Assembly (NCBI RefSeq): GCF_022559625.1
Contig: NZ_CP042288.1
Span: forward strand, 2,614,155 to 2,678,154
DNA from: Aquisalinus flavus
Lineage (GTDB): Bacteria; Pseudomonadota; Alphaproteobacteria; Caulobacterales; Parvularculaceae
Direction: 5' to 3'
DNA length: 64,000 bases
The position numbers and the translations under genes were made by a program. Below the pieces are notes generated by a model. That model was not told the origin of the DNA. It ran no database searches and saw nothing but the letters and a program-made list of their open reading frames with translations. Positions 19,209-27,578 of the stretch are shown one piece after another. The stretch's first letter is position 1. Every line of letters begins with the position of its first letter.

Positions 19209-20669
19209 ATGCAGGGTTTTTTTGATGGCGTAGACAATGTGAGCGGCTTCATCTGGGGCGGCACGTGGAACGGTGCCCAGATCCTGCCGGTCGGCATGCT
19301 TGCGGTCATGCTGCTTGGAACCGGCGCCTGGTTCATGATCGTCCTCAAGGGGCGCCCGATCACGCGTTTCTTACCGGCTTTGGGGGAAGTCTGGGCGGGC
19401 CGCAAGGCCCAGGGCGTAGACGGCGCCATCACGCCCTGGCAGGCACTCTCAACCGCCCTGTCCGGACAGGTCGGTACCGGTAACCTGGCAGGGGTCGCGA
19501 CGGCGATCACCTTTGGCGGTCCGGGTGCCATCTTCTGGATGTGGGTCACCGCCCTGCTGGGCATGGCCTGCGCCTTCGCCGAATCCTCGCTCGCGGTGAA
19601 ATATCGCGAAAGTGACCCCGGTGGCCGCCTGCGCGGCGGACCGATGTATTACATCAAGCACGGCCTGAACAAGGGCAAGGGCGGCGCCAAGGGTGCGTTC
19701 GGCTGGCTTGCCGTCCTGTTCGTCTTCGGCACGCTCCTGTCGGCGCTTGCGACCGGCGGGATGATCCAGTCCAACTCGATCGCCCAGTCGGCGTTGGAAA
19801 CCGGACGCCAGATGTCGATCGACATACCGGCATGGCTGATCGGCATCATCCTGTCCGTCCTCGTCTTCAGCGTTATCATCGGCGGCATCAAGTCGATCGG
19901 CTCGATCGCCGGCAAGGTCGTGCCGTTCATGGCCGGCGCTTATGTGCTTCTGGCGCTGGTCGTCCTGATCATGAACGCGCCGCAGATCCCGGCGGCATTC
20001 GGGCTCATCTTCTCCCACGCCTTCGGCCTCGAGCAGGCGGCCGGTGGCGCCGCCGGTTACGGCGTGCTGCAGGCGATCCGGTATGGCGTCGCCCGCGGTC
20101 TGTTCTCCAACGAGGCCGGCCAGGGCTCCGCGCCGATCGCTCACTCCACCGCGATGACCTCGGGCCCTGCAATGCAGGGTGAGATCGCGATGATCGGCGT
20201 CTTCATCGACACGATCATCATCTGCACCATGACGGCCCTCGTCCTGCTCGTGGTGCCAGGGGCCTATCCGAGTGCCGAGGGTGTCGTCGAATTCGTCTGG
20301 ATGTCGACGGAGCTCGATGCCTCCGCCAAGACCACGGCCGCCTATGCGCAGGCGATCCCGTTCGGCAATTATTTCGTCACCGTCGCGCTCTTCCTGTTCG
20401 CCTTCACCACAATACTGGGCTGGTCCTATTATGCCGAAACGGCGATTACCTACCTGTTCGGCGAGAAAGCGGCAATGCCAGTCCGGTTTGTGTGGGTGGT
20501 CGTCGTCTTCCTCGGGACGATCATAACCGACGTCGACAGCCTCTGGCGTCTCGGCGATATCGCCAACGCGTCGATGGCTTTCCCGAACCTGCTCGCCATC
20601 CTGTTGCTGTCCGGCACAGTGCTGACCATTGCCAACAACAAGGACGCCCCGGGCAAGCCATTGAAATGA
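19209..20669 (+). CDS. Alanine/glycine:cation symporter (AGCS family)
   Basis: 486-residue inner-membrane Na+-coupled importer of alanine or glycine. It has about eleven hydrophobic segments and both family signatures: GQVGTGNLAGVATAITFGG near residue 95 and GLFSNEAGQGSAPIAHSTA near residue 300. The ATG has GTGAGG 7 bases upstream. Its position divergent to putA and close to a secreted asparaginase suggests amino acids are used as carbon sources. A 9-bp hairpin (20679-20714) follows the stop. Confidence 0.95.
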   Translation: MQGFFDGVDNVSGFIWGGTWNGAQILPVGMLAVMLLGTGAWFMIVLKGRPITRFLPALGEVWAGRKAQGVDGAITPWQALSTALSGQVGTGNLAGVATAITFGGPGAIFWMWVTALLGMACAFAESSLAVKYRESDPGGRLRGGPMYYIKHGLNKGKGGAKGAFGWLAVLFVFGTLLSALATGGMIQSNSIAQSALETGRQMSIDIPAWLIGIILSVLVFSVIIGGIKSIGSIAGKVVPFMAGAYVLLALVVLIMNAPQIPAAFGLIFSHAFGLEQAAGGAAGYGVLQAIRYGVARGLFSNEAGQGSAPIAHSTAMTSGPAMQGEIAMIGVFIDTIIICTMTALVLLVVPGAYPSAEGVVEFVWMSTELDASAKTTAAYAQAIPFGNYFVTVALFLFAFTTILGWSYYAETAITYLFGEKAAMPVRFVWVVVVFLGTIITDVDSLWRLGDIANASMAFPNLLAILLLSGTVLTIANNKDAPGKPLK

Positions 20670-20678
20670 TGCGCCGAC

Positions 20679-20714
20679 CGCAACAAAGAGGTACTTTTAG
20701 TTATATTTGTTGCG
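20679..20714 (+). terminator. Possible terminator hairpin after the AGCS symporter
   Basis: Perfect 9-bp stem, CGCAACAAA (20679-20687) with TTTGTTGCG (20706-20714), with an 18-base loop. The tail ATTTG is T-poor, so termination would be weak. Confidence 0.35.
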
Positions 20715-20770
20715 ATTTGAAGAATAGAGGTCGCAAGAGTGAACTAAATACGCCCGGTTGAGGTTACCAA

Positions 20771-20820
20771 GATATCATACGCTTTAACTTGCTTTTCGCA
20801 GGGTTCTGGCGTGTGATATC
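20771..20820. repeat. Inverted repeat upstream of the lipoprotein gene
   Basis: GATATCATACGC (20771-20782) and GCGTGTGATATC (20809-20820) pair at 11 of 12 positions, separated by 26 bases. Located just before the lipoprotein start, it could be an operator or a leader hairpin. No function can be assigned. Confidence 0.5.
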
Positions 20821-20846
20821 ACGCAATGGTGAGGCAACGGGTAGAT

Positions 20847-21656
20847 ATGCTACGCATTGGGCTTCTGGCTTCGATTATCCTGCTGAGCGCAGGCTGTGCG
20901 TCCATGAAAACGGACGATGAGGTGACGAGTCGCTTCGATCCGGACCGGATCGACGTAGAAATGGACCGTGACAGCATCACGAAGTCGTTCCAGTCCCCCC
21001 TCTATATCCTCAATATCAAGAAGGAAGACATTCCCGATCATCTTCCGGGACCTGATGAAACCTATACCGAACCGACATCCTGTCTCATCGCCAAGGTCGA
21101 ATACGACACTCTGAACAAGCTGCTCGGCATCGACGAGGCGACCATGGAAGCCGAGGAATATGGCATGATCAGCCTCGATGCCTCGGATGCGATCGAGTCG
21201 ACGATCAGCGATTTCATTCCCTTCGAGAGTGTCATCAAATATGTTTCCGGCGCGTCGAAGCACGAGAAGAAGGTCGCCGCAGCCTTTTTCCGTGGCCAGA
21301 TCCGCCGGGCCTATCTGCACGGCTATATCCACCGGAATACCTGCGAAACGCCGGTGCCGTCCACGAAACCGTCCGATGCGACGGTGACCGCCAGCAATAC
21401 GCTTGCGCGCGACGAGCGCCGCATCGGCAAGAAGCAAGCCGCAGACAGGGCCGCAGACAGGGCCATTGAAGAATTCGATATCTATGTATCGCCGACGCCC
21501 CGCCCGGTTGATGAGGTTGTATACCTGCCGCCCGTCGCCGTTGACGAGGGCGCCTATCGCGACGACACTCTCGAGGATCAAGCCACCGAAAGAGCGTCCG
21601 ATTCCAATGACAGATCTGTCCCGCTGCCAGCCCGCGCCATCGCGTCCCGGGATTAA
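20847..21656 (+). CDS. Lipoprotein of unknown function
   Basis: 269 residues from ATG 20847. The signal peptide MLRIGLLASIILLSAGCASM contains a clear lipobox (LSAGC). The mature part is acidic and helical to about residue 190 and then low-complexity and charged. I recognise no domain. An in-frame ATG at 20826 would add seven residues and has no ribosome-binding site; neither start is decisive. The last 50 bases overlap the start of the downstream asparaginase in another frame, suggesting translational coupling. Confidence 0.7.
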   Translation: MLRIGLLASIILLSAGCASMKTDDEVTSRFDPDRIDVEMDRDSITKSFQSPLYILNIKKEDIPDHLPGPDETYTEPTSCLIAKVEYDTLNKLLGIDEATMEAEEYGMISLDASDAIESTISDFIPFESVIKYVSGASKHEKKVAAAFFRGQIRRAYLHGYIHRNTCETPVPSTKPSDATVTASNTLARDERRIGKKQAADRAADRAIEEFDIYVSPTPRPVDEVVYLPPVAVDEGAYRDDTLEDQATERASDSNDRSVPLPARAIASRD

Positions 21657-22641
21657 GTCCGGCCTGACCGCCAGCATCGCCGCCACCCTTCTTTCCATCA
21701 GTAGTTTGACAAGTGTTGCGTCAGCACAGGATGCGCAGCCTTGCGCCGACAGCGGGATTTACGGCGTCATCGTTCATGGCGGCACGGCCCGTTATGGCAG
21801 CGAGAGTGAAGAACGCCTCGCCCTGTTCAAGGTTATGCTGCCAGAGCTGCGCGCCGACCTTGCCGCCGGGGCCAGCGCCCTCGACACCGTCGAGAAGGCG
21901 ATCGTGGCGATGGAGGATTCGGGCCTGTTCAATGCCGGCAAGGCGGCGATCAACAATGCCGGCGGCTTTGTCGAGACCGATGCGTCGATCATGGACGGGG
22001 CGACCATGGACGCCGGTGCCGTTGCCTCGATGCGACTGATCAGGAACCCGATCCGCGCGGCAAGGCTGGTCATGGACGAGACCCGGCACGTGATGATGGT
22101 CGGCGATCGCGGCGAGACTGCCGTGACCGAGCGCGGCGCCGAGACCGTCGAGCCGGGATATTTCAGGAACAATCGGCAGACAGACGAGCCGGATGAACAC
22201 GGCACCGTCGGCGCCGCCGTTCTCGACCGGTGCGGCAATCTCGCCGCAGGCACGTCGACCGGCGGCTATGATGCCAAGATCCCCGGCCGGGTCGGCGATT
22301 CTCCCGTCATCGGCGCCGGCACCTATGCCCGCAATGGCGTTCTCGCCGCTTCGGCCACTGGCCATGGCGAGTATTTCATCCGCTTCACCGCGACCCGCTC
22401 AGCCGCCGCGCGCATGGAATATGGTGCGATGAACCTCGAGGACGCGGTCGCTGCCTCGATCGAGGAGATGGCGTCAGCAGGGGCGGAAGGCGATGGCACG
22501 GGCGGCATCGTTGCCATCGGCGCTGACGGCGCCGTTACCTATCCTCATAGTACCCAGGGCATGTATCGCGCCTATGCAACGCCGGAAATTCTTTATTCTG
22601 TCGGGGTTTTCGACGAGATGGAAACGCGCACGGCCGACTGA
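21607..22641 (+). CDS. Exported isoaspartyl peptidase / plant-type L-asparaginase (Ntn hydrolase)
   Basis: 344 residues. The self-cleaving Thr-nucleophile enzyme hydrolyses asparagine or isoaspartyl dipeptides. The cleavage and nucleophile motif is DEHGTVGAAVLD (Thr at the HGTVG), followed by GNLAAGTSTGGYDAKIPGRVGDSPVIGAGTYA, the family substrate motif. An N-terminal signal peptide ends VASAQDAQP, so it acts outside the cytoplasm, unlike most bacterial homologues. The ATG at 21607 lies inside the preceding lipoprotein gene. Longer in-frame starts upstream only add sequence that shadows that gene. Confidence 0.9.
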   Translation: MTDLSRCQPAPSRPGIKSGLTASIAATLLSISSLTSVASAQDAQPCADSGIYGVIVHGGTARYGSESEERLALFKVMLPELRADLAAGASALDTVEKAIVAMEDSGLFNAGKAAINNAGGFVETDASIMDGATMDAGAVASMRLIRNPIRAARLVMDETRHVMMVGDRGETAVTERGAETVEPGYFRNNRQTDEPDEHGTVGAAVLDRCGNLAAGTSTGGYDAKIPGRVGDSPVIGAGTYARNGVLAASATGHGEYFIRFTATRSAAARMEYGAMNLEDAVAASIEEMASAGAEGDGTGGIVAIGADGAVTYPHSTQGMYRAYATPEILYSVGVFDEMETRTAD

Positions 22642-22755
22642 CGGGTTGCCGGGACCGGACAAGCGCCCCGGCTCGCGGACCGGCTGACACGGTTGTGAGA
22701 GGACAGGATTACCGGACGCTGTACCGTGGCTCCATCAACAACAGGAGCCAAGGCC

Positions 22756-23388
22756 ATGTCGTCCATTCTTTCCCTTGTGGCAAAACCGGTCACCTTCATT
22801 CTTTGCCTCGCGATCGCCGTTGCGACTACCCCCTTCACCGCCACGCTCGCCCAGCAGGACACGCCGGAGATGACGAGCGGTACGGGCCTCGGCCCGGCCA
22901 TCGGCGAGACCATTCCGCATGACCTGGCGCTCGGCGATGCCCCTGGGTTCGACGCGCTGACAGGCGAGAACGGCATGGTGCTGTTTTTCGTGCGCTCGGT
23001 CGACTGGTGCCCCTATTGCAAGGCGCAGGTGATCGAAGCCTCCGCTGCCTATGACGATTTCACCGCGCTCGGGCTGGAGCCGGTCTATCTCAGCTATGAC
23101 ACCGCAGAAAAGCAGACCGCTTTCGCTGCCCAGCGGGATATTGCGGGCAGCTTCATCTCCGATCCGCAGTCCGAGATCATCACGGCCTTCGGCCTGTTGA
23201 ACACGAATCACAAGCCCGGCGAGTTCGGCCATGGGATCCCGTTCCCGGCCATCTTCATCCTGGATGCCGACGGCACGGTTGCGGCGAGGCTTTATGAGGA
23301 AGAGTACCTGACCAACGCGAAAAGCTATCAGGACCGCCCGGCGATCGACATCGTCCTGGAAGCGGCGGCCAAGGCTGTCAGCGAGTAG
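22756..23388 (+). CDS. Exported thioredoxin-fold redoxin (AhpC/TSA-like)
   Basis: 210 residues with a signal peptide (VATTPFTATLAQQD). The thioredoxin-like domain has DWCPYCKAQVIE, a CPYC active site as in glutaredoxins, in an AhpC/TSA-type frame with a cis-Pro at GIPFPAIFILD. It probably reduces disulfides or peroxides in the periplasm. ATG 22756 has AGGAG 8 bases upstream and gives a proper signal peptide; an upstream in-frame start at 22726 does not. It forms a same-strand run with the asparaginase and lipoprotein genes. Confidence 0.85.
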   Translation: MSSILSLVAKPVTFILCLAIAVATTPFTATLAQQDTPEMTSGTGLGPAIGETIPHDLALGDAPGFDALTGENGMVLFFVRSVDWCPYCKAQVIEASAAYDDFTALGLEPVYLSYDTAEKQTAFAAQRDIAGSFISDPQSEIITAFGLLNTNHKPGEFGHGIPFPAIFILDADGTVAARLYEEEYLTNAKSYQDRPAIDIVLEAAAKAVSE

Positions 23389-23467
23389 AGCAGCCTGCAT
23401 CAGGGCGGGGCGAAGGCGCGCAACAGCGGGTGTTGAGATTGTGGGACTCCCCAGAAGCGCAAGCCAC

Positions 23468-23500
23468 AAAAAAAGTGGGGCCGCAGTTGCCTGCGGCCCC
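23468..23500 (-). terminator. Rho-independent terminator of sRNA candidate A
   Basis: Perfect 10-bp stem GGGGCCGCAG/CTGCGGCCCC with 4-base loop (23477-23500). On the minus strand it is followed by AC and seven Ts (23474-23468). No protein gene ends within 480 bases on this strand, so it must serve a non-coding transcript. Confidence 0.9.
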
Positions 23501-23575
23501 GTCCGTTGCTCGTTCAGGGGGGGGGAGAGAGAAAGTGAACGAGGACGGAATCTCGGTGTCCGAGGGAGACACGAT
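23468..23575 (-). ncRNA. Candidate trans-acting sRNA A with C-rich anti-Shine-Dalgarno loop
   Basis: From 5' on the minus strand: a small hairpin GTGTC/GACAC with loop TCCCTCG (23572-23556); then a perfect 8-bp hairpin CTCGTTCA/TGAACGAG (23543-23536 and 23516-23509) whose 19-base loop reads CTTTCTCTCTCCCCCCCCC; then a strong terminator. Presenting a CU-rich anti-SD sequence in a loop before a terminator matches the alphaproteobacterial CCUCC-motif (cuckoo) sRNAs. The 5' end is a guess; no promoter is obvious. A nine-G run (plus strand 23517-23525) makes the loop length slippage-prone. Confidence 0.6.
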
Positions 23576-23730
23576 CATCGAGTACAATCTATCAGTTAGG
23601 TGCTCGACCGGTCGGTTACATGTCACGCACATGGGGGACATTCTAGATTTTCTTTTTGTATTCAGACTTGTTCGCAAGTCCTGTGGCAGCAAAAAATCGT
23701 TCTGCAAAATCTTACAATTGCCACACTCTC

Positions 23731-23767
23731 AAAAAGTAGGGGCCGCGGGCGGTTGCGCCGCGGCCCC
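23731..23767 (-). terminator. Rho-independent terminator of sRNA candidate B
   Basis: 10-bp stem GGGGCCGCGG (23739-23748) with CCGCGGCCCC (23758-23767). The minus strand continues TACTTTTTGAG. It is nearly the same stem sequence as terminator A, which suggests duplication. Confidence 0.85.
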
Positions 23768-23876
23768 TGGCATTTCCCGTGCCAGAAAGGGGGGAGAGAG
23801 AGATATCTGAACGAGAAATGCAACCAGCAAGGCGGAAACGAGGGAAGGAGGAGGAGAGTGCTCCGCCGCGCTGTTA
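23731..23876 (-). ncRNA. Candidate trans-acting sRNA B with two C-rich anti-Shine-Dalgarno loops
   Basis: On the minus strand, hairpin 1 has a perfect 6-bp stem GGCGGA/TCCGCC (23867-23862 and 23836-23831) with loop containing CTCTCCTCCTCCTTCCC. Hairpin 2 has a perfect 7-bp stem GCATTTC/GAAATGC (23821-23815 and 23776-23770) with loop containing CTCTCTCTCCCCCC; a local CTGGCA/TGCCAG hairpin competes with it. A terminator follows. A weak promoter, TTGCAA (23910-23905), 17 bases, TATGTG (23887-23882), would start it near 23875. Two loops with CCUCC plus terminator is the classic cuckoo-RNA layout. Confidence 0.65.
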
Positions 23877-23988
23877 CCGGTCACATAATGCAAGATGATG
23901 ACATTTGCAATGTCCCGGAGTTACGGGACAGCTCATTCCATTAATCGAATTCAGATAGCCGCCAGCCGAGCAGAGCGCAAACGGTGCG

Positions 23989-24741
23989 TCAGGTCTTGAT
24001 CAGCCCGGCACCCACGCCCCGGAGGGCGGCGCTGACCCGGTTTGTGACGCCGAGTTTCGCGAAACAGCGCCGGACCAACGTGTCCACGGTATGGTCCGAA
24101 ATCTCGAGGATGCCGGCGATAACCGAATTGCTCTTGCCCTGGGCGATCCAGTACAGGACCTGCTTCTCGCGCGGCGAGAGAACAATGAATTCCGGCTGCA
24201 GCGCGCCGCCGATCTCGAGATATTTCAGGTGGGTCTGCTGGCAGGCGACCTGGATTTCGAGCACCTTGCCCTCGGTCAGCCGGAAATTCTCCAGGGTCGC
24301 GCCGAGCCCGAAATAGGCGATCGTCCCCTTGGCGTTGAAGACGGGCACGGCCAGCCCTTCCTTGTATCCGTACCTCGAAAAATCGCGGATATAGGTCTTT
24401 TGCTCCTCGGTCAGGGTCGTCAGCTTGCCGATCTCGCTCCAGTAGAAGGGTTTGGACTGTAACGGGCTCTGGTTGACGATCGGATCGATATCGAAATAAT
24501 TTTGCTGGGAGTATTGTTGCAGCCATTCCGGCGGGAAATTGTGAAAGATGAGAGCCTTGTCGAACTCCATGGCCTGCATTTCCTTGCGCAGGATCGCATA
24601 GACGCAGCTGGCAAAGCCATAGACCTGATGAAGGTCTTCAAACAGGCCCATGAGCTCGGAGGCGTCGTCAACGCCGCCGAGAGCATCGAGATACCGCTCA
24701 AGCGGACCCGAAAACTCGCTCGTGTCATCAGGTAGGACCAT
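23989..24741 (-). CDS. LuxR-type quorum-sensing regulator (solo)
   Basis: 250 residues. The autoinducer-binding domain (about 10-165) keeps the residues that contact acyl-homoserine lactones in TraR/LuxR: Trp and Tyr in EWLQQYSQQNYFDIDP, the Asp-Pro pair, Trp in PFYWSEI and Gly in YKEGLAVPV. The C-terminal helix-turn-helix is LSPREKQVLYWIAQGKSNSVIAGILEISDHTVDTLVRRCFAKLGV. No luxI synthase lies in the window, so it would sense signals made elsewhere. ATG 24741 gives the usual family length; a longer frame opens at 24822. It is divergent to algD and upstream, on the same strand, of the two sRNA candidates. Confidence 0.9.
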   Translation of the reverse strand: MVLPDDTSEFSGPLERYLDALGGVDDASELMGLFEDLHQVYGFASCVYAILRKEMQAMEFDKALIFHNFPPEWLQQYSQQNYFDIDPIVNQSPLQSKPFYWSEIGKLTTLTEEQKTYIRDFSRYGYKEGLAVPVFNAKGTIAYFGLGATLENFRLTEGKVLEIQVACQQTHLKYLEIGGALQPEFIVLSPREKQVLYWIAQGKSNSVIAGILEISDHTVDTLVRRCFAKLGVTNRVSAALRGVGAGLIKT

Positions 24742-24930
24742 GTTGGTCGCTTTCACTCCCGGCCCGGCACGCAACCCCCTGCAATACCAGTCCGGCTCTT
24801 CCTTCCGGTTGCAGTGTAGCATCGAAAAGCGCTCGATATGAAGGATTTCCGCAGCATGATCTGCGAAGTGCCCAAGGCCCGCGACTAACCGCCCGTTAAG
24901 CGGGGCGCGCTATAAGGCAAGAGAACCTGT

Positions 24931-24940
24931 CTTAACCATG
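24931..24940 (+). promoter_or_regulatory. CTTAACCATG motif upstream of the AlgD-type gene
   Basis: Same ten bases as the sites upstream of the SLAM and TbpB-like genes. It is only 12 bases before the start codon, so as a CtrA site it would repress, or the true transcript is nearly leaderless. It could be chance. Confidence 0.2.
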
Positions 24941-24951
24941 GGATGCGCCCG

Positions 24952-26280
24952 ATGAAACTGTCCATTTTCGGCCTCGGCTATGTCGGCGCGGTGTCGGGCG
25001 CGTGCCTTGCCGATCTCGGCCACCAGGTGACCGGCGTCGACCTCAACCCGGAAAAAGTCGCGCGTATCAATGCCGGCGAAGCGCCGATCTATGAAGCGCT
25101 GATCGGCGAACTGACCGAGCGCGTCGTTTCGCAGGGCCGGTTTTCCGCAACGGCCGACCAGAATGCCGCGGTGCGCGACACCGAACTCTCGATCATCTCC
25201 GTCGGCACACCGACCGCCGCCGATGGCAGCCCGATGATGGACGCCGTCGAAGCCGTGACCCGCATGATCGGCGAGACGGTGCGCGAGAGCGGCAAGGCGC
25301 ATACGGTGGTCGTGCGCTCCACCGTCACGCCCGGCTATTGCGCCGGCACCCTCGCCCCGGTGCTGGAAGCAGCCGCAGGCCGACGGATCGGCGACGGGCT
25401 GCATCTGGTCTTCAACCCGGAATTCCTGCGCGAGGGATCGTCCGTACGCGACTTCCGCGAACCGCCCTTCACCATTCTCGGCTCGATGACCGATGAGGGC
25501 GCAGACATCGCGGCGCGGCTCTATGACGGTATCGACGCGCCGCTGATCCGCACCGATCCGGGTGTCGCGGAATCGATCAAGATACTGTCCAACGCCTTTC
25601 ACGCCCTGAAGATTTCCTTTGCCAACGAGGCGGGCCGGCTGCTGAAATCCTCCGGCATCGACGCGACCGAGGCGATGCGCATTTTCGTTCAGGACACGGT
25701 GCTGAATGCGTCGGGCGCCTATCTGCGTCCCGGCTTTGCCTTTGGCGGGTCGTGCCTGCCCAAGGATATCCGGGCGATCCTGTCGATGGCGTCGGCGAGC
25801 CGCACCGACCTGCCGGTGCTCTCCGCCGTGATGGGCTCCAACCGCGCCCATATCGACACCGTGCTGGGCATGATCATGGCGCGCATCGCCGAGGGCAAGC
25901 CGCGCAAGGCGGCGCTGTTCGGCCTGTCGTTCAAGCCGGGCACGGACGATCTGCGCGAAAGCCCCTATGTGGCGCTGGCGGAGAAATTGATCGGCAAGGG
26001 GTTCGATCTGTCGATCATCGACCCGTGGGTCAAGACCAGCCGGCTGCTCGGCAAGAACAAGGCCTTCATCGAGCAGGAAATCCCGCATTTCGAGGCGCTG
26101 CTGAACCGCGACCTGGAGACGACGCTTGCCCAGAACGATATCCTGATCATCGGCCATGCCTCTGCGGAGCATCTCGCCCTGATCGGCGAGCATGCGGCGG
26201 GCAAGACCGTGGTCGACCTCGCCAATATCGCGGCCCTGCGCGAACGCGGCGACATCGATTATGAAGGCGTGTGCTGGTGA
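24952..26280 (+). CDS. UDP-glucose/GDP-mannose 6-dehydrogenase, AlgD type
   Basis: 442 residues. It oxidises a nucleotide hexose to the uronic acid using two NAD+. The N-terminal Rossmann motif is FGLGYVGAVSGACLADLGH; the middle domain has SNAFHALKISFANEAGRL; the catalytic Cys is in FGGSCLPKDIRAI. NAFHALKISFANE and SCLPKD resemble GDP-mannose 6-dehydrogenases, so GDP-mannuronate is the likelier product, but no alginate genes are nearby. Its stop shares a base with the next gene's ATG (TGATG), so the glycosyltransferase is coupled. An in-frame ATG at 24943 is a possible alternative start. Confidence 0.9.
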   Translation: MKLSIFGLGYVGAVSGACLADLGHQVTGVDLNPEKVARINAGEAPIYEALIGELTERVVSQGRFSATADQNAAVRDTELSIISVGTPTAADGSPMMDAVEAVTRMIGETVRESGKAHTVVVRSTVTPGYCAGTLAPVLEAAAGRRIGDGLHLVFNPEFLREGSSVRDFREPPFTILGSMTDEGADIAARLYDGIDAPLIRTDPGVAESIKILSNAFHALKISFANEAGRLLKSSGIDATEAMRIFVQDTVLNASGAYLRPGFAFGGSCLPKDIRAILSMASASRTDLPVLSAVMGSNRAHIDTVLGMIMARIAEGKPRKAALFGLSFKPGTDDLRESPYVALAEKLIGKGFDLSIIDPWVKTSRLLGKNKAFIEQEIPHFEALLNRDLETTLAQNDILIIGHASAEHLALIGEHAAGKTVVDLANIAALRERGDIDYEGVCW

Positions 26281-27509
26281 TGGCGGCGCAGGACGACACG
26301 CGGCCGACACTGCTGTTCATCTCGCCGCAGTTCCTGTTTCCGCTCGATGCCGGTGGCAAGATCCGTACGACGAATATTCTGCTCAACATGAAAGGCGGCG
26401 CGTTCCGCATCCACCTGATCTCGCCGGCGACCCCGGACGAGGAGACGCGCTGGAGCGACGAGATCGCCGCGATCTGTGACGACTACACAACGTGGCGCAT
26501 TGCTCCGCGCGACCGGCTGCACCGGCTTGCCGGGCTGCTCTCGCCCCTGCCCGTCTCCGTCTGGTCGGACGCGCTGCACGAGAGCCGGCAGGCTGTGGAG
26601 ACCGCGCTGAAGGCCCGGCCCGCTGTCGCCGTGTTCGACTTTACTCACTCTGCCGCACTGATGCCGTCGGACACTTTCATGACAAAGAGCGGGGTACGGA
26701 CGGTTTTGTTCACCCACAATGTCGAGACCGAGATCTTCGCCCGCCATGCGAAGACCGCCGCCTTCCCCATGTCGCTGGTCTGGCGGGTGGAACATGCCAA
26801 GATGGCGCGGTTCGAGCGCACCGCCTGTTCGCGCTTCGACACGGTAATCGGCGTCTCCGGGCGCGATGCCATGACGCTGAAGGAAACGTTCGGCGCCGCC
26901 ACCACTGCAGCGATCCCGACAGGCGTCGATCTTGACTTCTTTGCCTATACGCCGCCCGCAAACGAAACCGGGCCGCTGATTTTCACCGGCTCGATGGACT
27001 GGCGCGCCAATCAGGATGGGCTCACCTGGTTCCTGCACGACGTTTGGCCGCTGATCGCGGCGGCACGGCCGCAGACCAGCCTCAAGGTGATCGGCAAGAA
27101 TCCGCCGCAGCACCTTATCGATGCCGCCGGGAAGGCCTGCGCCAACTGGACCTTTACCGGGTTCGTCGACGATATCCGCCCCCATGCGGCGGGGGGCTCT
27201 GCCTATGTCATCCCGCTGCGCGTCGGCGGGGGGACACGGATCAAGGCCTATGAGGCGATGGCAATGGGGATGCCCGTCGTCTCCACCACGCTTGGCGTCG
27301 AGGGCCTCCCGCTGACACCCGGTGAGCATTTTTTTTCGGCGGACACGCCAGAGGCCTTCGCCGCCGCGACCCTGCGCCTGCTGGCCGAGGCCGACACCCG
27401 CCGGGCCCTGTCCGGCGCGGCGCGGGCTTTCGTCGAAGCGAACGCCAGCCAGAAGAGCGTTGCGGAAGTCTTTGAGCGCATCTGTCTCGACACTCTCAAG
27501 GCACGCTAA
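26280..27509 (+). CDS. Family 4 (GT-B) glycosyltransferase
   Basis: 409 residues. The N-terminal half begins LLFISPQFLFPLDAGGKIRTTNIL, the acceptor-side Rossmann fold with a Gly-rich GGKIRT loop. The C-terminal donor domain has IFTGSMDWRANQDGLTWFLHDV, LKVIGKNPPQ and VIPLRVGGGTRIKAYEAMAMGMPVVSTTLGVEGL, the GT4 donor motif with conserved Glu. Coupled to the sugar dehydrogenase by a one-base overlap, it probably transfers a sugar in polysaccharide or glycan assembly. Acceptor unknown. Confidence 0.9.
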   Translation: MAAQDDTRPTLLFISPQFLFPLDAGGKIRTTNILLNMKGGAFRIHLISPATPDEETRWSDEIAAICDDYTTWRIAPRDRLHRLAGLLSPLPVSVWSDALHESRQAVETALKARPAVAVFDFTHSAALMPSDTFMTKSGVRTVLFTHNVETEIFARHAKTAAFPMSLVWRVEHAKMARFERTACSRFDTVIGVSGRDAMTLKETFGAATTAAIPTGVDLDFFAYTPPANETGPLIFTGSMDWRANQDGLTWFLHDVWPLIAAARPQTSLKVIGKNPPQHLIDAAGKACANWTFTGFVDDIRPHAAGGSAYVIPLRVGGGTRIKAYEAMAMGMPVVSTTLGVEGLPLTPGEHFFSADTPEAFAAATLRLLAEADTRRALSGAARAFVEANASQKSVAEVFERICLDTLKAR

Positions 27510-27578
27510 AAACGAGCCAAGGCTGCTGGTCGCCTGCCTTTCCCGGTGCTATGGCATCGGCGCAAGGAGGACAGCGCC

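Noticed and set aside
24910..27329. Two long minus-strand frames opposite algD and the glycosyltransferase
   Set aside because: Both are complementary-frame shadows; the plus-strand genes have complete catalytic motifs.
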